Shown here piece after piece: positions 25,874 to 34,250 of a stretch of 43,610 bases of DNA. Under the pieces are notes generated by a model. It ran no database searches, was not told the origin of the DNA, and saw nothing but the letters and a program-made list of their open reading frames with translations. Position numbers and translations under genes: made by a program. This DNA is from Bacteroides sp. UBA1317 (lineage in GTDB: Bacteria; Bacteroidota; Bacteroidia; Bacteroidales; Bacteroidaceae), in assembly GCA_002307035.1 (NCBI GenBank), contig DBTL01000151.1:1-43610 (forward strand), written 5' to 3'. Position 1 is the stretch's first letter; every line of letters starts with the position of its first letter.

Positions 25874-27625
25874 TTATCTTCCGGTTGCTGTCCAAGAAGT
25901 GTAATTACTATCAGATGTATCCCAACCATCATTCTGAATGAGAACACCATTAGATAATGATATTTGGTTCTCAGGAATCTTAAAAAAGCCCCCAGTTTCT
26001 TTATACCGAGTAACATAACCAACACCTTGTGAGGCATTCTTATCAGGAATTCCTGCGTGGTATGTAGGCTGATTAATCTGTTCTGCCAAAGCTGTTTCAG
26101 CAATGTGCCAACGACGGATATCATTCCAGCGAACGCCTTCAAAGCAAAGTTCCCAGCGCCGTTCATTTTGTAAAGCGGCATCACTATATGAGGTAATAAG
26201 ATCCAATCCTGCCCGAGTACGTACTTTATTAATACCCGTAATATCTTGTTTTAACTCGGATTGCATTAAAAGAACATCTGCAAAACGAATTAAAACCATA
26301 TCATGAATATTGTTCAGTTGCATGTTGTCTGATGAAAATCCAGAATACATATCATATTCAAATGTGGCACGATAACCAGATGTACTTGCTGAATTTTTGC
26401 AAGTAATTGGAGACATTTTCTTTTCATAGTAATCCGTCTCCTGCACGAAATCAGCCCATCCACCTTTTGTATAGTCAGGCAATTCGTCTGGTATATTGCA
26501 TATAGAAGCAGCACGGCGCATATCATTTGGTTCAGCAGTCTTCCAATCATCCCACAAGTTAGGTGCTACAGGACCAGCACCCCACCCCTGACCAAACGGA
26601 AATGTATTGCCATAGTCCTGCCCACCACGCATGCCAAAGTGAAGCGCATAACCATTAGCATAACCAATAGTAGTGCTCCAGGAAGCCAATTGAGAAAACT
26701 TAATCTCAAACATAGATTCAGAATTAATTCCATTATCATTTTCAACCCATGTCAATCCTTGCCCTTTAGTATAATCATAATCATCAACAGTCAGGCGATT
26801 AGTATAAGCCCACAAATTACGATAATCAGACACCAAAGAATAACCAGAATTTTCAACGCAATCATCAATCCATCCAATCACATCATCCTTAGTTACCTTT
26901 GTCGTTCCGTCTGGAAGAACTATATCATCAACTTGGTAATATCCTGTATAAAACAAGAAAGCTCTTGCCATTAAAGCTTCCGCACACCATCTATCAACAT
27001 GTCCTTCCTCTATCCAACCTGTATTGTATTTTTTAGCAGGCATAAGTTCAATAGCCGTTTTTAAATCTTGAATAATTTGTCCCCATTCTTCAGCTGCAGA
27101 AGCTTTAGGCAAGTTTACCGCTTCAGTCGTTATGACCAAAGGAACATTTCCGAATAAAGACGCTAATTCATAATAATAAAATGCCCGAAGGAAATAAGAC
27201 TCACCCATCATCTGATTTTTCTGGTCGTCACTATCATATCCTGTACAATTTCCCAAAGTTTCAATTGCTGTATTCGCACGAAAGACACCTACATATCTAT
27301 CACTCCAGAACTGTTCCAACATGTTAGAATTATAGTTCATTAGTAAATCCAATGCCTGCATTAAATTATCATTGTCGCCTCCACCCCCTAAACGATCATC
27401 AGCTGCAAGTTCAGAAGCATAGAAGAATGATTTTTGTGGATTCGCACAAACAACATTCAGATTATTATAGATACCAGTTATTACTTGCTGAGCATCAACC
27501 AATGTTTGAGGATAATTAGCTGTATTTTTTTCTGTATAATTACTAGTGTCCAAATAATCATCACAACTAGTAAACATTAATACAGAAACTACTATATATA
27601 TTATTTTTTTCATATTCTCATTCAA
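25874..27625 (-). CDS. SusD-like glycan-binding lipoprotein (second pair)
   Basis: 583 aa. The signal peptide has lipobox LMFTSC with C21 (numbering from the first ATG; M5 is an equally good start). RagB/SusD hallmarks are ESYFLRAFYYYELASLFGNVPLV, EAWMAR-like EALMARAFLFY and the C-terminal INKVRTRAGL and NERRWELCFEGVRWNDIRRW. SusD proteins cap the SusC barrel and pick up glycan at the cell surface. It starts 1 base after the SusC-2 stop. The operon has no glycoside hydrolase of its own. Confidence 0.93.
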   Translation of the reverse strand: MNENMKKIIYIVVSVLMFTSCDDYLDTSNYTEKNTANYPQTLVDAQQVITGIYNNLNVVCANPQKSFFYASELAADDRLGGGGDNDNLMQALDLLMNYNSNMLEQFWSDRYVGVFRANTAIETLGNCTGYDSDDQKNQMMGESYFLRAFYYYELASLFGNVPLVITTEAVNLPKASAAEEWGQIIQDLKTAIELMPAKKYNTGWIEEGHVDRWCAEALMARAFLFYTGYYQVDDIVLPDGTTKVTKDDVIGWIDDCVENSGYSLVSDYRNLWAYTNRLTVDDYDYTKGQGLTWVENDNGINSESMFEIKFSQLASWSTTIGYANGYALHFGMRGGQDYGNTFPFGQGWGAGPVAPNLWDDWKTAEPNDMRRAASICNIPDELPDYTKGGWADFVQETDYYEKKMSPITCKNSASTSGYRATFEYDMYSGFSSDNMQLNNIHDMVLIRFADVLLMQSELKQDITGINKVRTRAGLDLITSYSDAALQNERRWELCFEGVRWNDIRRWHIAETALAEQINQPTYHAGIPDKNASQGVGYVTRYKETGGFFKIPENQISLSNGVLIQNDGWDTSDSNYTSWTATGR

Positions 27626-27626
27626 T

Positions 27627-30600
27627 TTAAAATTTCAGATTAACGCCAACTAAAAATGTTCTTGGACTTGGATAGAAGCCCAAATCAATACCAGATGCCC
27701 ATGGATAGTCAGTATCATTAGAACTTGTACCAATTTCAGGATCCATACCCGAATATCCCGTAATAGTAAAAAGATTCTGAGCTGTCACAAAAAGACGAGC
27801 CTGACTTAATGCCATTAAAGGAAATAATTTCTTGAAATCGTACCCTAACGTAATATTTTGTATCTTCACATAATCAGCATCTTCAATATAGATATCAGAT
27901 ATTTCAATCCAGTTAGTTTTGTTTCCAGCAGTTAAGCGAGGCAGTTTATTCGATGTTCCTTCACCATGCCAGCAATTGAAAACGTCTGTCGTGTAGTTGT
28001 CTTTATAACTATCACCAAATTTACGATAAGACTTAGCTATTTGTTGTCCAAATGCACCATTAGCTGTTATAGAAAGATCAAAACCTTTATATCCTAAATT
28101 TAAATTAAGCCCCATTGTAAAATCCGGATGCGGATTACCGATCTCAACTTTATCATTTTCATCAATAGAAGAATCTCCATTGGTATCTACGAAAATCAGA
28201 TCACCGGATTGCGGATTTGTTTGTAAAGTAGGTTTTTCATCAGCAGTCCACTGGTCTATTTGAGCCTGATTTTGAAATACTCCACCTGTTTTGTATCCCC
28301 AAAAATAGCCAATAGGTTTACCAACTTCAGCACGATACATCTCCGTAGTACCTTGAGATAACACATTTGTTTCACCATGAATGATACCCTCGGCATTTGC
28401 GATACGGGTGACTTCATTCTTATTGTGGGCGATATTCAAATTTATACCATATGTGAAATCTTTGCTTACATGATCATTCCATCCTAAGGCTAATTCGACT
28501 CCCTTATTTTCAACATCTCCACCATTTATATAAGGAGCTCCTGTCCCATAAGACGCCAAAATAGGTGCATCAACCAACCAATCTTTAGTTTTCTTATTAT
28601 ACCAGTCAAAAGCAATGTTCAAACGTGAATTTAATAAGCGGGCATCAAAACCAAAATCCAACTGTTCCGAAGTTTCCCAAGAAATATCTTCATTAGGAAG
28701 CAGATTAGCATACCCCCCTGTAGATTGAGTTGTTTTATTATTACCAAAAGAGTAACCAGCGGTATCATCAAAAGAGACCGTTGCCAAATATTGAAAATTA
28801 GGTATATTGCAATTACCATTCTGTCCCCAACTTGCTCGAATCTTTAAATAATCCATCCACGCTTTCGTCTTTTCCATAAACATCTCTTCGCTAATTACCC
28901 AACCAGCAGATACTGACGGAAAATACCCCCAACGATGTCCTCTTGCAAAATTAGAAGAACCATCAGTACGCATAACCGCAGAGACCATATACCTTTCTTT
29001 ATAATCATAATTTATACGGCCGAAGAATGAAGCCAAAGAGCCCTCATCCCAAGGACTACCTGTAACAGTGGTTGTTGATGAGACCCCCTGTGTGTTGTCT
29101 AACCAAGCATGAGCCAGATCATTCCACAAAAGATTATAATTTGTAGCTCCAAGAGATTCTCCCATGCCTGATTTTTCCATCGACTGACCAATTAATGCAT
29201 CGAAATGATGATCTTCTGAAATATTAAATTTATATGCTAAAGTATTTTCAAAAGTATAACTCCAACCTTGACTACCAGTCTGTTGAACAGAATTTGACGA
29301 GTTCAACACCGTAGAGGAAAGTTCATAAGTCGGTGTAAATTGCCTATAAGAACTTGAACTAAATTTATATCCAAACTGAGATTTAAATATCAAGTTCTTG
29401 ATTGGCTGAATCTGCAAGTATGCAGACATATTTAATGAATGATTCTTTGATATATTATTTCCTCTTTGATAAACCATACTAGCGATAGGATTTGCTGCAT
29501 CTGCTTGGTAATTTTGAAGTCCTGTTGATTTTTTATCTGCTAAATCGAAATACTCGCCATCATCTCCGTAAATAGGCATAATCGGGTAAGCTCTCAGCAT
29601 ATTAGAGATATCATTCCAATATTGATTACCAATACCAATGCCAGATTTGGTATTATAATTATAATAAAGTGTTTCTCCAAATTTAACCACATCCGTATTG
29701 TTTTTCTTATAGATAACATGATCTGAATTTAAACGAACAGTAGTACGCTCATAATCAGACTGAACAGGTTTGCCTAAAATCCCTTCTTGAGAAGAATATG
29801 ACACTCCTAAAGAAAATTTAGAGATGTCACTACCACCAACCATATTAATAGAATGATTCTGCATCGGTGCATCTTCATTTCGAATAGCATCCAGCCAGTT
29901 AGTACCTTTCCAAGTGCCATCCATAATAGAATTATACATATCAGCAGTCATAACAGATGTCCAATCGGTAAGAGATATACCATCATTAAATTCTACCTGA
30001 TTAATAACTGACATATATTGTTTAGCATCTAGTAGATCCGGCATCTTATAAACGTTCTGCACGCCATAATAACCATCATAAGACACTTGAATTTTCCCTG
30101 ATTTTCCTTGCTTGGTCGTGACTAAAATTACACCATTAGCTGCACGTGCGCCATAGATCGCAGCAGAAGCAGCATCTTTCAAAACATCAATAGACTCAAT
30201 ATCAGATGGATTCAGATTATTTATATCGCCACCTGCAACACCATCTATAACATACAGTGGAGAAGAAGTACCAGTTGTACCCAATCCACGAATATTTACT
30301 TTAAAGCCCTCGCCTGGCTGCCCAGAGCTTTGTGTGATGCTGACTCCTGGAGTTTGGCTTTGCATAGCCGATAGTGCACTAGTTGTACTCAGCTTCTGCA
30401 AGTTGTCTCCACTAACTTGTACAGTAGCACCAGTTATTAACTTTTTCTTCAGAACACCATAACCAACTACGACAACCTCATCCAGGGATCGAGTGTCTTC
30501 AACTAATACAATTTTCAAGTCACTCTTTAGCACTTTTACCGTTTGGGTAATATAACCAACAAATGAAATCTCAAGAACAGCTCCATTAGGAACATCCAAT

Positions 30601-30833
30601 GCAAAGTTGCCGTCAAGATCTGTTATTACACCATTTGTAGTACCTTTATGCAAGATATTAGCCCCAATAATGGCCTCACCATATTGGTCAACCACCATAC
30701 CGCGAACTTTTACTATTTGTTGAGTAGATTCAACAGGAACAGGAGAAATAGCAAAAGCCGAAGGAACGCCACCAATCAAAAGAAAGAAATACATTCCCGC
30801 AATCAGTGTTGTTTTTCTAGAATTAAGATTCAT
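27627..30833 (-). CDS. SusC-like TonB-dependent outer-membrane transporter (second pair)
   Basis: 1068 aa, typical SusC length. Signal peptide about 1-28, carboxypeptidase-regulatory-like domain about 42-115 (VRGMVVDQYGEAIIGANI), TonB-box-like SLDEVVVVGYG, plug about 120-240 (with NIRGLGTTGTSSPLYVIDG, DVLKDAASAAIYGARAANGVILVTTK), then the barrel ending in FLVGVNLKF. It imports glycan oligosaccharides with SusD-2. The promoter at 31054-31109 shares the regulator box of the mannan operons, so the substrate is probably a mannan-type glycan too. The leader from that promoter would be over 200 bases, much longer than the roughly 30-40 bases of the other three. Confidence 0.95.
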   Translation of the reverse strand: MNLNSRKTTLIAGMYFFLLIGGVPSAFAISPVPVESTQQIVKVRGMVVDQYGEAIIGANILHKGTTNGVITDLDGNFALDVPNGAVLEISFVGYITQTVKVLKSDLKIVLVEDTRSLDEVVVVGYGVLKKKLITGATVQVSGDNLQKLSTTSALSAMQSQTPGVSITQSSGQPGEGFKVNIRGLGTTGTSSPLYVIDGVAGGDINNLNPSDIESIDVLKDAASAAIYGARAANGVILVTTKQGKSGKIQVSYDGYYGVQNVYKMPDLLDAKQYMSVINQVEFNDGISLTDWTSVMTADMYNSIMDGTWKGTNWLDAIRNEDAPMQNHSINMVGGSDISKFSLGVSYSSQEGILGKPVQSDYERTTVRLNSDHVIYKKNNTDVVKFGETLYYNYNTKSGIGIGNQYWNDISNMLRAYPIMPIYGDDGEYFDLADKKSTGLQNYQADAANPIASMVYQRGNNISKNHSLNMSAYLQIQPIKNLIFKSQFGYKFSSSSYRQFTPTYELSSTVLNSSNSVQQTGSQGWSYTFENTLAYKFNISEDHHFDALIGQSMEKSGMGESLGATNYNLLWNDLAHAWLDNTQGVSSTTTVTGSPWDEGSLASFFGRINYDYKERYMVSAVMRTDGSSNFARGHRWGYFPSVSAGWVISEEMFMEKTKAWMDYLKIRASWGQNGNCNIPNFQYLATVSFDDTAGYSFGNNKTTQSTGGYANLLPNEDISWETSEQLDFGFDARLLNSRLNIAFDWYNKKTKDWLVDAPILASYGTGAPYINGGDVENKGVELALGWNDHVSKDFTYGINLNIAHNKNEVTRIANAEGIIHGETNVLSQGTTEMYRAEVGKPIGYFWGYKTGGVFQNQAQIDQWTADEKPTLQTNPQSGDLIFVDTNGDSSIDENDKVEIGNPHPDFTMGLNLNLGYKGFDLSITANGAFGQQIAKSYRKFGDSYKDNYTTDVFNCWHGEGTSNKLPRLTAGNKTNWIEISDIYIEDADYVKIQNITLGYDFKKLFPLMALSQARLFVTAQNLFTITGYSGMDPEIGTSSNDTDYPWASGIDLGFYPSPRTFLVGVNLKF

Positions 30834-30920
30834 ACTTTTACAGTCTTAAATTTATTAATAGCTATAAGAAATTATAGCGGATAATTAAAAGGTCAATTAA
30901 AATAATCAGATCATACAATA

Positions 30921-30943
30921 AAAGAGGGAAAGTTCCTCACTTT
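30921..30943 (-). other. small hairpin in the long leader of SusC-2
   Basis: AAAGAGG and CCTC-a-CTTT pair around a seven-base loop with a one-base bulge, in the region between promoter 31054-31109 and the SusC-2 start at 30833. A role in translation or stability of this leader is only a possibility. Confidence 0.25.
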
Positions 30944-31053
30944 GAATTTGCGTCAAACAGTGTTTTTCAAACATTTTAGTCATAATTTTTAATTTAAGGT
31001 TGATATATTTCAAGATTATAAAACGTGCAGAAGTCACACATAAATACAATAAT

Positions 31054-31109
31054 CAAAAGTAGGTGAGAGAAAAGAAAATAACAAATACAATTTTATCTTT
31101 AAATAATAC
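31054..31109 (-). promoter_or_regulatory. promoter and regulator box of the SusC-2 operon
   Basis: On the minus strand: TACTTTTG (-7 box, 31054-31061), TTTG at 31082-31085 exactly 20 bases upstream, GATAAAAT (31090-31097) 28 bases upstream of the -7 box, 6 bases, then GTATTA (31104-31109). The spacing is identical to the other three boxes. It lies about 220 bases before the SusC-2 start codon. Confidence 0.7.
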
Positions 31110-31177
31110 ATTTCCAATAACTATAATAAAATAACCATTATATATATTGAAAATTCACTAGATTGTTGCCACTAATC

Positions 31178-31450
31178 TTTAGAAGGTGTGACGCATTTTT
31201 AAGCTGTATACATAGAAACTGGAGGGCAAGCATCATTACATTTCCACCCAAACTAGCTAGAAAGTGATAAGCAATGAACAAAAAGAACAACGTCATAATA
31301 GCCGGTTATCTCTAGCTCAGCTTTATTTGGCTTTTTGGGGTAGAAATATGACCGTAGGACGAGATCCTCAACGCATATTCTGAAAACTAAATTCACATAC
31401 ATTTATCATTTCTGGGCAATTTCACCAATGAAAAAGTTCCAATCAGAGTA
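31178..31450 (-). pseudogene. decayed remnant of a CE7 acetyl esterase gene
   Basis: Three pieces align by eye, in order and in the same orientation, with the intact CE7 gene at 39395-40687. 31178-31355 matches about 39490-39680, including CATACATAGA, ACAACGTCATA and CTCTAG.TCAGCTTTAT. 31360-31420 matches about 40133-40196 (CAACGCATATT.TGAAAACTAA). 31419-31446 matches about 40545-40573 (TTTCACCAATG...TTCCAATCAGA). The stretches between are deleted (roughly 450 and 350 bases), and many stops and indels are present, so no protein can be made. It is the relic of a second CE7 gene that once stood upstream of SusC-2. Confidence 0.8.
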
Positions 31451-31552
31451 ATAAAAAAGATACTATTACCCTGAATGGAATCAATATCAAAGATGATTAG
31501 GAATGCTAACAAACTAATTCCTCCGACTTACCTTTTCTTCAAAAATCATTCG

Positions 31553-31600
31553 GGTTGCCAAGTTAGTCAAACAAGTACAATTTTATCTAAAGATAGTATT
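31553..31600. repeat. 48-bp direct repeat, right copy (vestigial promoter)
   Basis: Matches 17928-17975 at 47 of 48 bases, same orientation. It holds the regulator box (GATAAAAT at 31580-31587, ATACTA at 31594-31599 on the minus strand) but no CAAAnnTA -7 box at the expected 31544-31551, so it should not be an active promoter. It ends inside the stop codon of the GH26 lipoprotein gene. On its left is the CE7 remnant. Confidence 0.9.
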
Positions 31601-32969
31601 ATTTCAGATTTGGCATCTGATCACGAGTGACAACAATAGAATTTGCCATAACTTCTTTCCAGTAAGTTGCCCCATTGACCTCGTCACTTTCGGTATATGT
31701 ACCATACCAAGGCATAAACCAAGACCACATATCTCCCTTTGCATACATTTGATCTGGATTAGGAATTCCACCACATTCAGATAGAGCCACAATTTTTTTA
31801 TTGCACACTTTTATAGCATTATTGAAATATGTAAGTTGTGAATCGTGTATATTTATACTTGGATAAACATCACAACCTACAACATCCACATAATTGTCAC
31901 CCGGATAAAAATCAGAGTCACCAGTTTCAGTAGTCCACACCCAGATCAAATTATCAAGGCCTTTACTCTGAAAATAATCAAACATATAAATCCAAAGGTT
32001 TTTATAGGCACTAGCACCATCAGCTCCCCACCAAAACCAAGCTGAACCACCTGAGTAAGCATAAAGATTACCAGCACCTTCGTGCAATGGCCTCCAAATG
32101 ACAGGAATTCCTTCCTTCTGGAATAAACCTAAATATTCAGCAATCTTCTCTAAATCTGCTTTGACAACGGTATTTTCCCAGGAACCTTCAATTACTGCAT
32201 TTGACGTTTTAAACGTCGTTTCCAACGATGAAAAGGTATATTCTGAATCCCCTTGACTTTTCGGAACATTCCAGTGCCACATTGCAGCGACCAAACCATT
32301 ATTGTTCCACCAATCTTTTAGATCTGTAATATCTGAATAATTAATCCAATTTGCAGGAGAGTTCATCAAATGAATATAATCGATGCAAGTGAGAGCTGGC
32401 CATTTACCAGTCTGATTATACACCCATTTAGCTTCATCCAGATTATTGTTCACATTAGCCATCGTTCCTGAAATTACTTTTGATCCAAAATTCTCTTTCA
32501 AGAAATCATAAACATTAACGGCTTGAGATGAAGGATTAGGTGTACATAATAAAGGCGTTATTGAAAAAGCAGATGCATCAAAAGCACTATTACCTAATAC
32601 CGTTGTAAAACTAAAGCTATATGCAGAAACAAAATTGCCCACTTCATCTCTAAGGGAAGAACCTGCTATATTAATTTTATACTTAGTATTCGATTCCAAG
32701 ATATAATCAAGAGTTAACACTTTACCTGATATTTTAGGAGTAATCTTTGTCCCATTTACTGTTATATTTGAAGTCGTAGAACTAAAAATATTTTCATCAT
32801 AAGTTACAGATATAACAGTAGATAAAGTAACGTTCGTTGCACCATCAGCAGGTAATACAGCCGTTACTATTGGCGCTGTCTCATCAATAATAGCCGGTTC
32901 TGTATCAGATGACCCATTACAAGACGTTAAAGCAAATAAAGTCAATAAAACAAGAATAATTCTACACAT
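31599..32969 (-). CDS. GH26 beta-mannanase lipoprotein with N-terminal Ig-like domain
   Basis: 456 aa. The signal peptide ends in lipobox FALTSC (C17), so it is membrane-anchored and, as in other Bacteroides systems, probably at the cell surface. Residues about 29-123 form a Big_5/Ig-like domain (APIVTAVLPADGATNV, LTLDYILESNTKYKINI). Residues about 150-445 are GH26, with acid/base E297 in IWRPLHEGAG, nucleophile E398 in ALSECGG, and the WFWWG motif at 311-315. It would cut mannan into oligosaccharides for SusC-1/SusD-1. It is the last gene of that operon and follows a strong hairpin at 32990-33025. Differences from the 371-aa GH26 suggest an endo-acting surface role. Confidence 0.92.
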   Translation of the reverse strand: MCRIILVLLTLFALTSCNGSSDTEPAIIDETAPIVTAVLPADGATNVTLSTVISVTYDENIFSSTTSNITVNGTKITPKISGKVLTLDYILESNTKYKINIAGSSLRDEVGNFVSAYSFSFTTVLGNSAFDASAFSITPLLCTPNPSSQAVNVYDFLKENFGSKVISGTMANVNNNLDEAKWVYNQTGKWPALTCIDYIHLMNSPANWINYSDITDLKDWWNNNGLVAAMWHWNVPKSQGDSEYTFSSLETTFKTSNAVIEGSWENTVVKADLEKIAEYLGLFQKEGIPVIWRPLHEGAGNLYAYSGGSAWFWWGADGASAYKNLWIYMFDYFQSKGLDNLIWVWTTETGDSDFYPGDNYVDVVGCDVYPSINIHDSQLTYFNNAIKVCNKKIVALSECGGIPNPDQMYAKGDMWSWFMPWYGTYTESDEVNGATYWKEVMANSIVVTRDQMPNLK

Positions 32970-32989
32970 AAAACATTAATAATATATAG

Positions 32990-33025
32990 CCATTGTGGGT
33001 AGATCATTAGATCTACCCACAATGG
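32990..33025 (-). terminator. perfect 16-bp hairpin between glycan-binding protein and GH26 genes
   Basis: CCATTGTGGGTAGATC (32990-33005), loop ATTA, and GATCTACCCACAATGG (33010-33025) make a perfect 16-bp stem. It begins 2 bases after the stop codon of the glycan-binding protein and lies about 20 bases before the GH26 start, inside the operon. On the minus strand it is followed by an AU-rich but not pure U stretch. It could be a partial terminator lowering GH26 levels, or a block to 3' exonucleases protecting the susCD message. Confidence 0.75.
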
Positions 33026-33027
33026 TC

Positions 33028-34218
33028 TTAAAAACTTTTTTTCTCTATACGGAAATTCGTAAAATTATGTTCAAGGCTCCAGTCGGCACTAGGCTGGAGA
33101 ATGAAATAAAAATTCGTCCATCCTGTCGACAAACCAGCAGTAGCCACATTTGATAATGGAATTTCAATAGTTTGCCACTTACCGTATGTATTAAAACTAA
33201 TATCAGATGATGGGTTCCAAACATACCAACCACCATTCAATTGAAAAATATACCCTGCTGTAGAACTATAAAAGGGAGAGCTTGAAGCTGAATTAACTTC
33301 AAATTTAAAGTAATAATCACTCTGATTATTTGCAGCATCTTCATTACTAAAATTGAAACCACCACAAGGAAGATTATTCCAAGACCAAGCACTAAAAGAG
33401 CCCTTTACGCGTACGTACGAACCATATAATGGAGTTGGTTCACCTGTAGCAGCCCCATCAGTAATATAACCACTTCCTCCCCATATGCCGTATTGACTAT
33501 AATTGGCCAGATCAGGCCAAATTAGAGTTTGAACCTGTCGATAAGGAATGTTTTTTGTAGTCTGTACATCTCCAGGAGCAATATAATTAAATGAAATTAT
33601 AGCATTGTCAGGAGCATTCTTCGGAATAATAATAGACATGTATTCCGAAGTTAACGAATCAATCGTCACATTCTCGTTATTCAAAGTAATTGTAGCTGCT
33701 CCAGAGTTATCTGTAGTAAACCCATATAAATCGAAATAATTACCATTCACTTCTACCGTGTCCCCAGGTAGCGCAAATTCATTATACAATCCATCAACCT
33801 CTAACTCAGGAGTATTCACTGCAAAATCATAGGTTATCTCTCCTAGCTCAGTAGTATAAACCAATTTATTGGTTACTTCACCGGGAATTACACGTGGAAT
33901 CTGTAAATAAGCGTTCTCAGCCTTCGCATAAATGCCACTAAGCGGGACTTCAACATCATTAAACATTACCTTCTTCACACCACTTAGGTTACTTCCTGTG
34001 ATATGAAGCATCTCTTCCAAGCTCCCTTCAGACAGAGGCGTAATACAAGCCGTATCTCCAACATCATAGATTGCCGAAATCTTTGGTACACCTGTAGAAG
34101 CCGTACCATCATTATAACCGTCATTATATGTTACAATATCTTGGCATGACGCAAATACTAACCCAATCAACAGCGTCAATCCGACTATTCTCATATTTAC
34201 TAATTTCATAATGCTCAT
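33028..34218 (-). CDS. surface glycan-binding lipoprotein (IPT/TIG type, SGBP-like)
   Basis: 396 aa. Lipobox VFASC with C25. Residues about 40-230 look like tandem Ig/TIG domains (ITGSNLSGVKKVMFNDVEVPLSG, VEVNGNYFDLYGF). The C-terminal part (about 230-396) is Trp- and Tyr-rich and resembles the glycan-binding domain of Bacteroides surface glycan-binding proteins (WPDLANYSQYGIWGGSGYI, AWSWNNLPCGGFNFS). It lies 32 bases after SusD-1. It has no catalytic motif. It likely holds mannan chains at the surface for the GH26 lipoprotein and SusC-1/SusD-1. Confidence 0.85.
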   Translation of the reverse strand: MSIMKLVNMRIVGLTLLIGLVFASCQDIVTYNDGYNDGTASTGVPKISAIYDVGDTACITPLSEGSLEEMLHITGSNLSGVKKVMFNDVEVPLSGIYAKAENAYLQIPRVIPGEVTNKLVYTTELGEITYDFAVNTPELEVDGLYNEFALPGDTVEVNGNYFDLYGFTTDNSGAATITLNNENVTIDSLTSEYMSIIIPKNAPDNAIISFNYIAPGDVQTTKNIPYRQVQTLIWPDLANYSQYGIWGGSGYITDGAATGEPTPLYGSYVRVKGSFSAWSWNNLPCGGFNFSNEDAANNQSDYYFKFEVNSASSSPFYSSTAGYIFQLNGGWYVWNPSSDISFNTYGKWQTIEIPLSNVATAGLSTGWTNFYFILQPSADWSLEHNFTNFRIEKKSF

Positions 34219-34250
34219 TTTTTAAAGATTCAAGATTTACTCCTAACAGA

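Noticed and set aside
25870..26184. 104-codon frame overlapping the C-terminus of SusD-2
   Set aside because: Same-strand alternative frame of a clear SusD gene, with no independent signals.
30834..31053. Small gene or riboswitch in the long leader of SusC-2
   Set aside because: No frame with a credible start, and no known riboswitch core was recognised. Only a weak hairpin at 30921-30943 is visible.
17928..31600. Target-site duplication or att sites of a transposon or integrative element
   Set aside because: 48 bp is too long for an insertion-sequence duplication, and no integrase, transposase or tRNA end is visible. The left copy is a functional promoter box, so duplication or homologous recombination explains it better.
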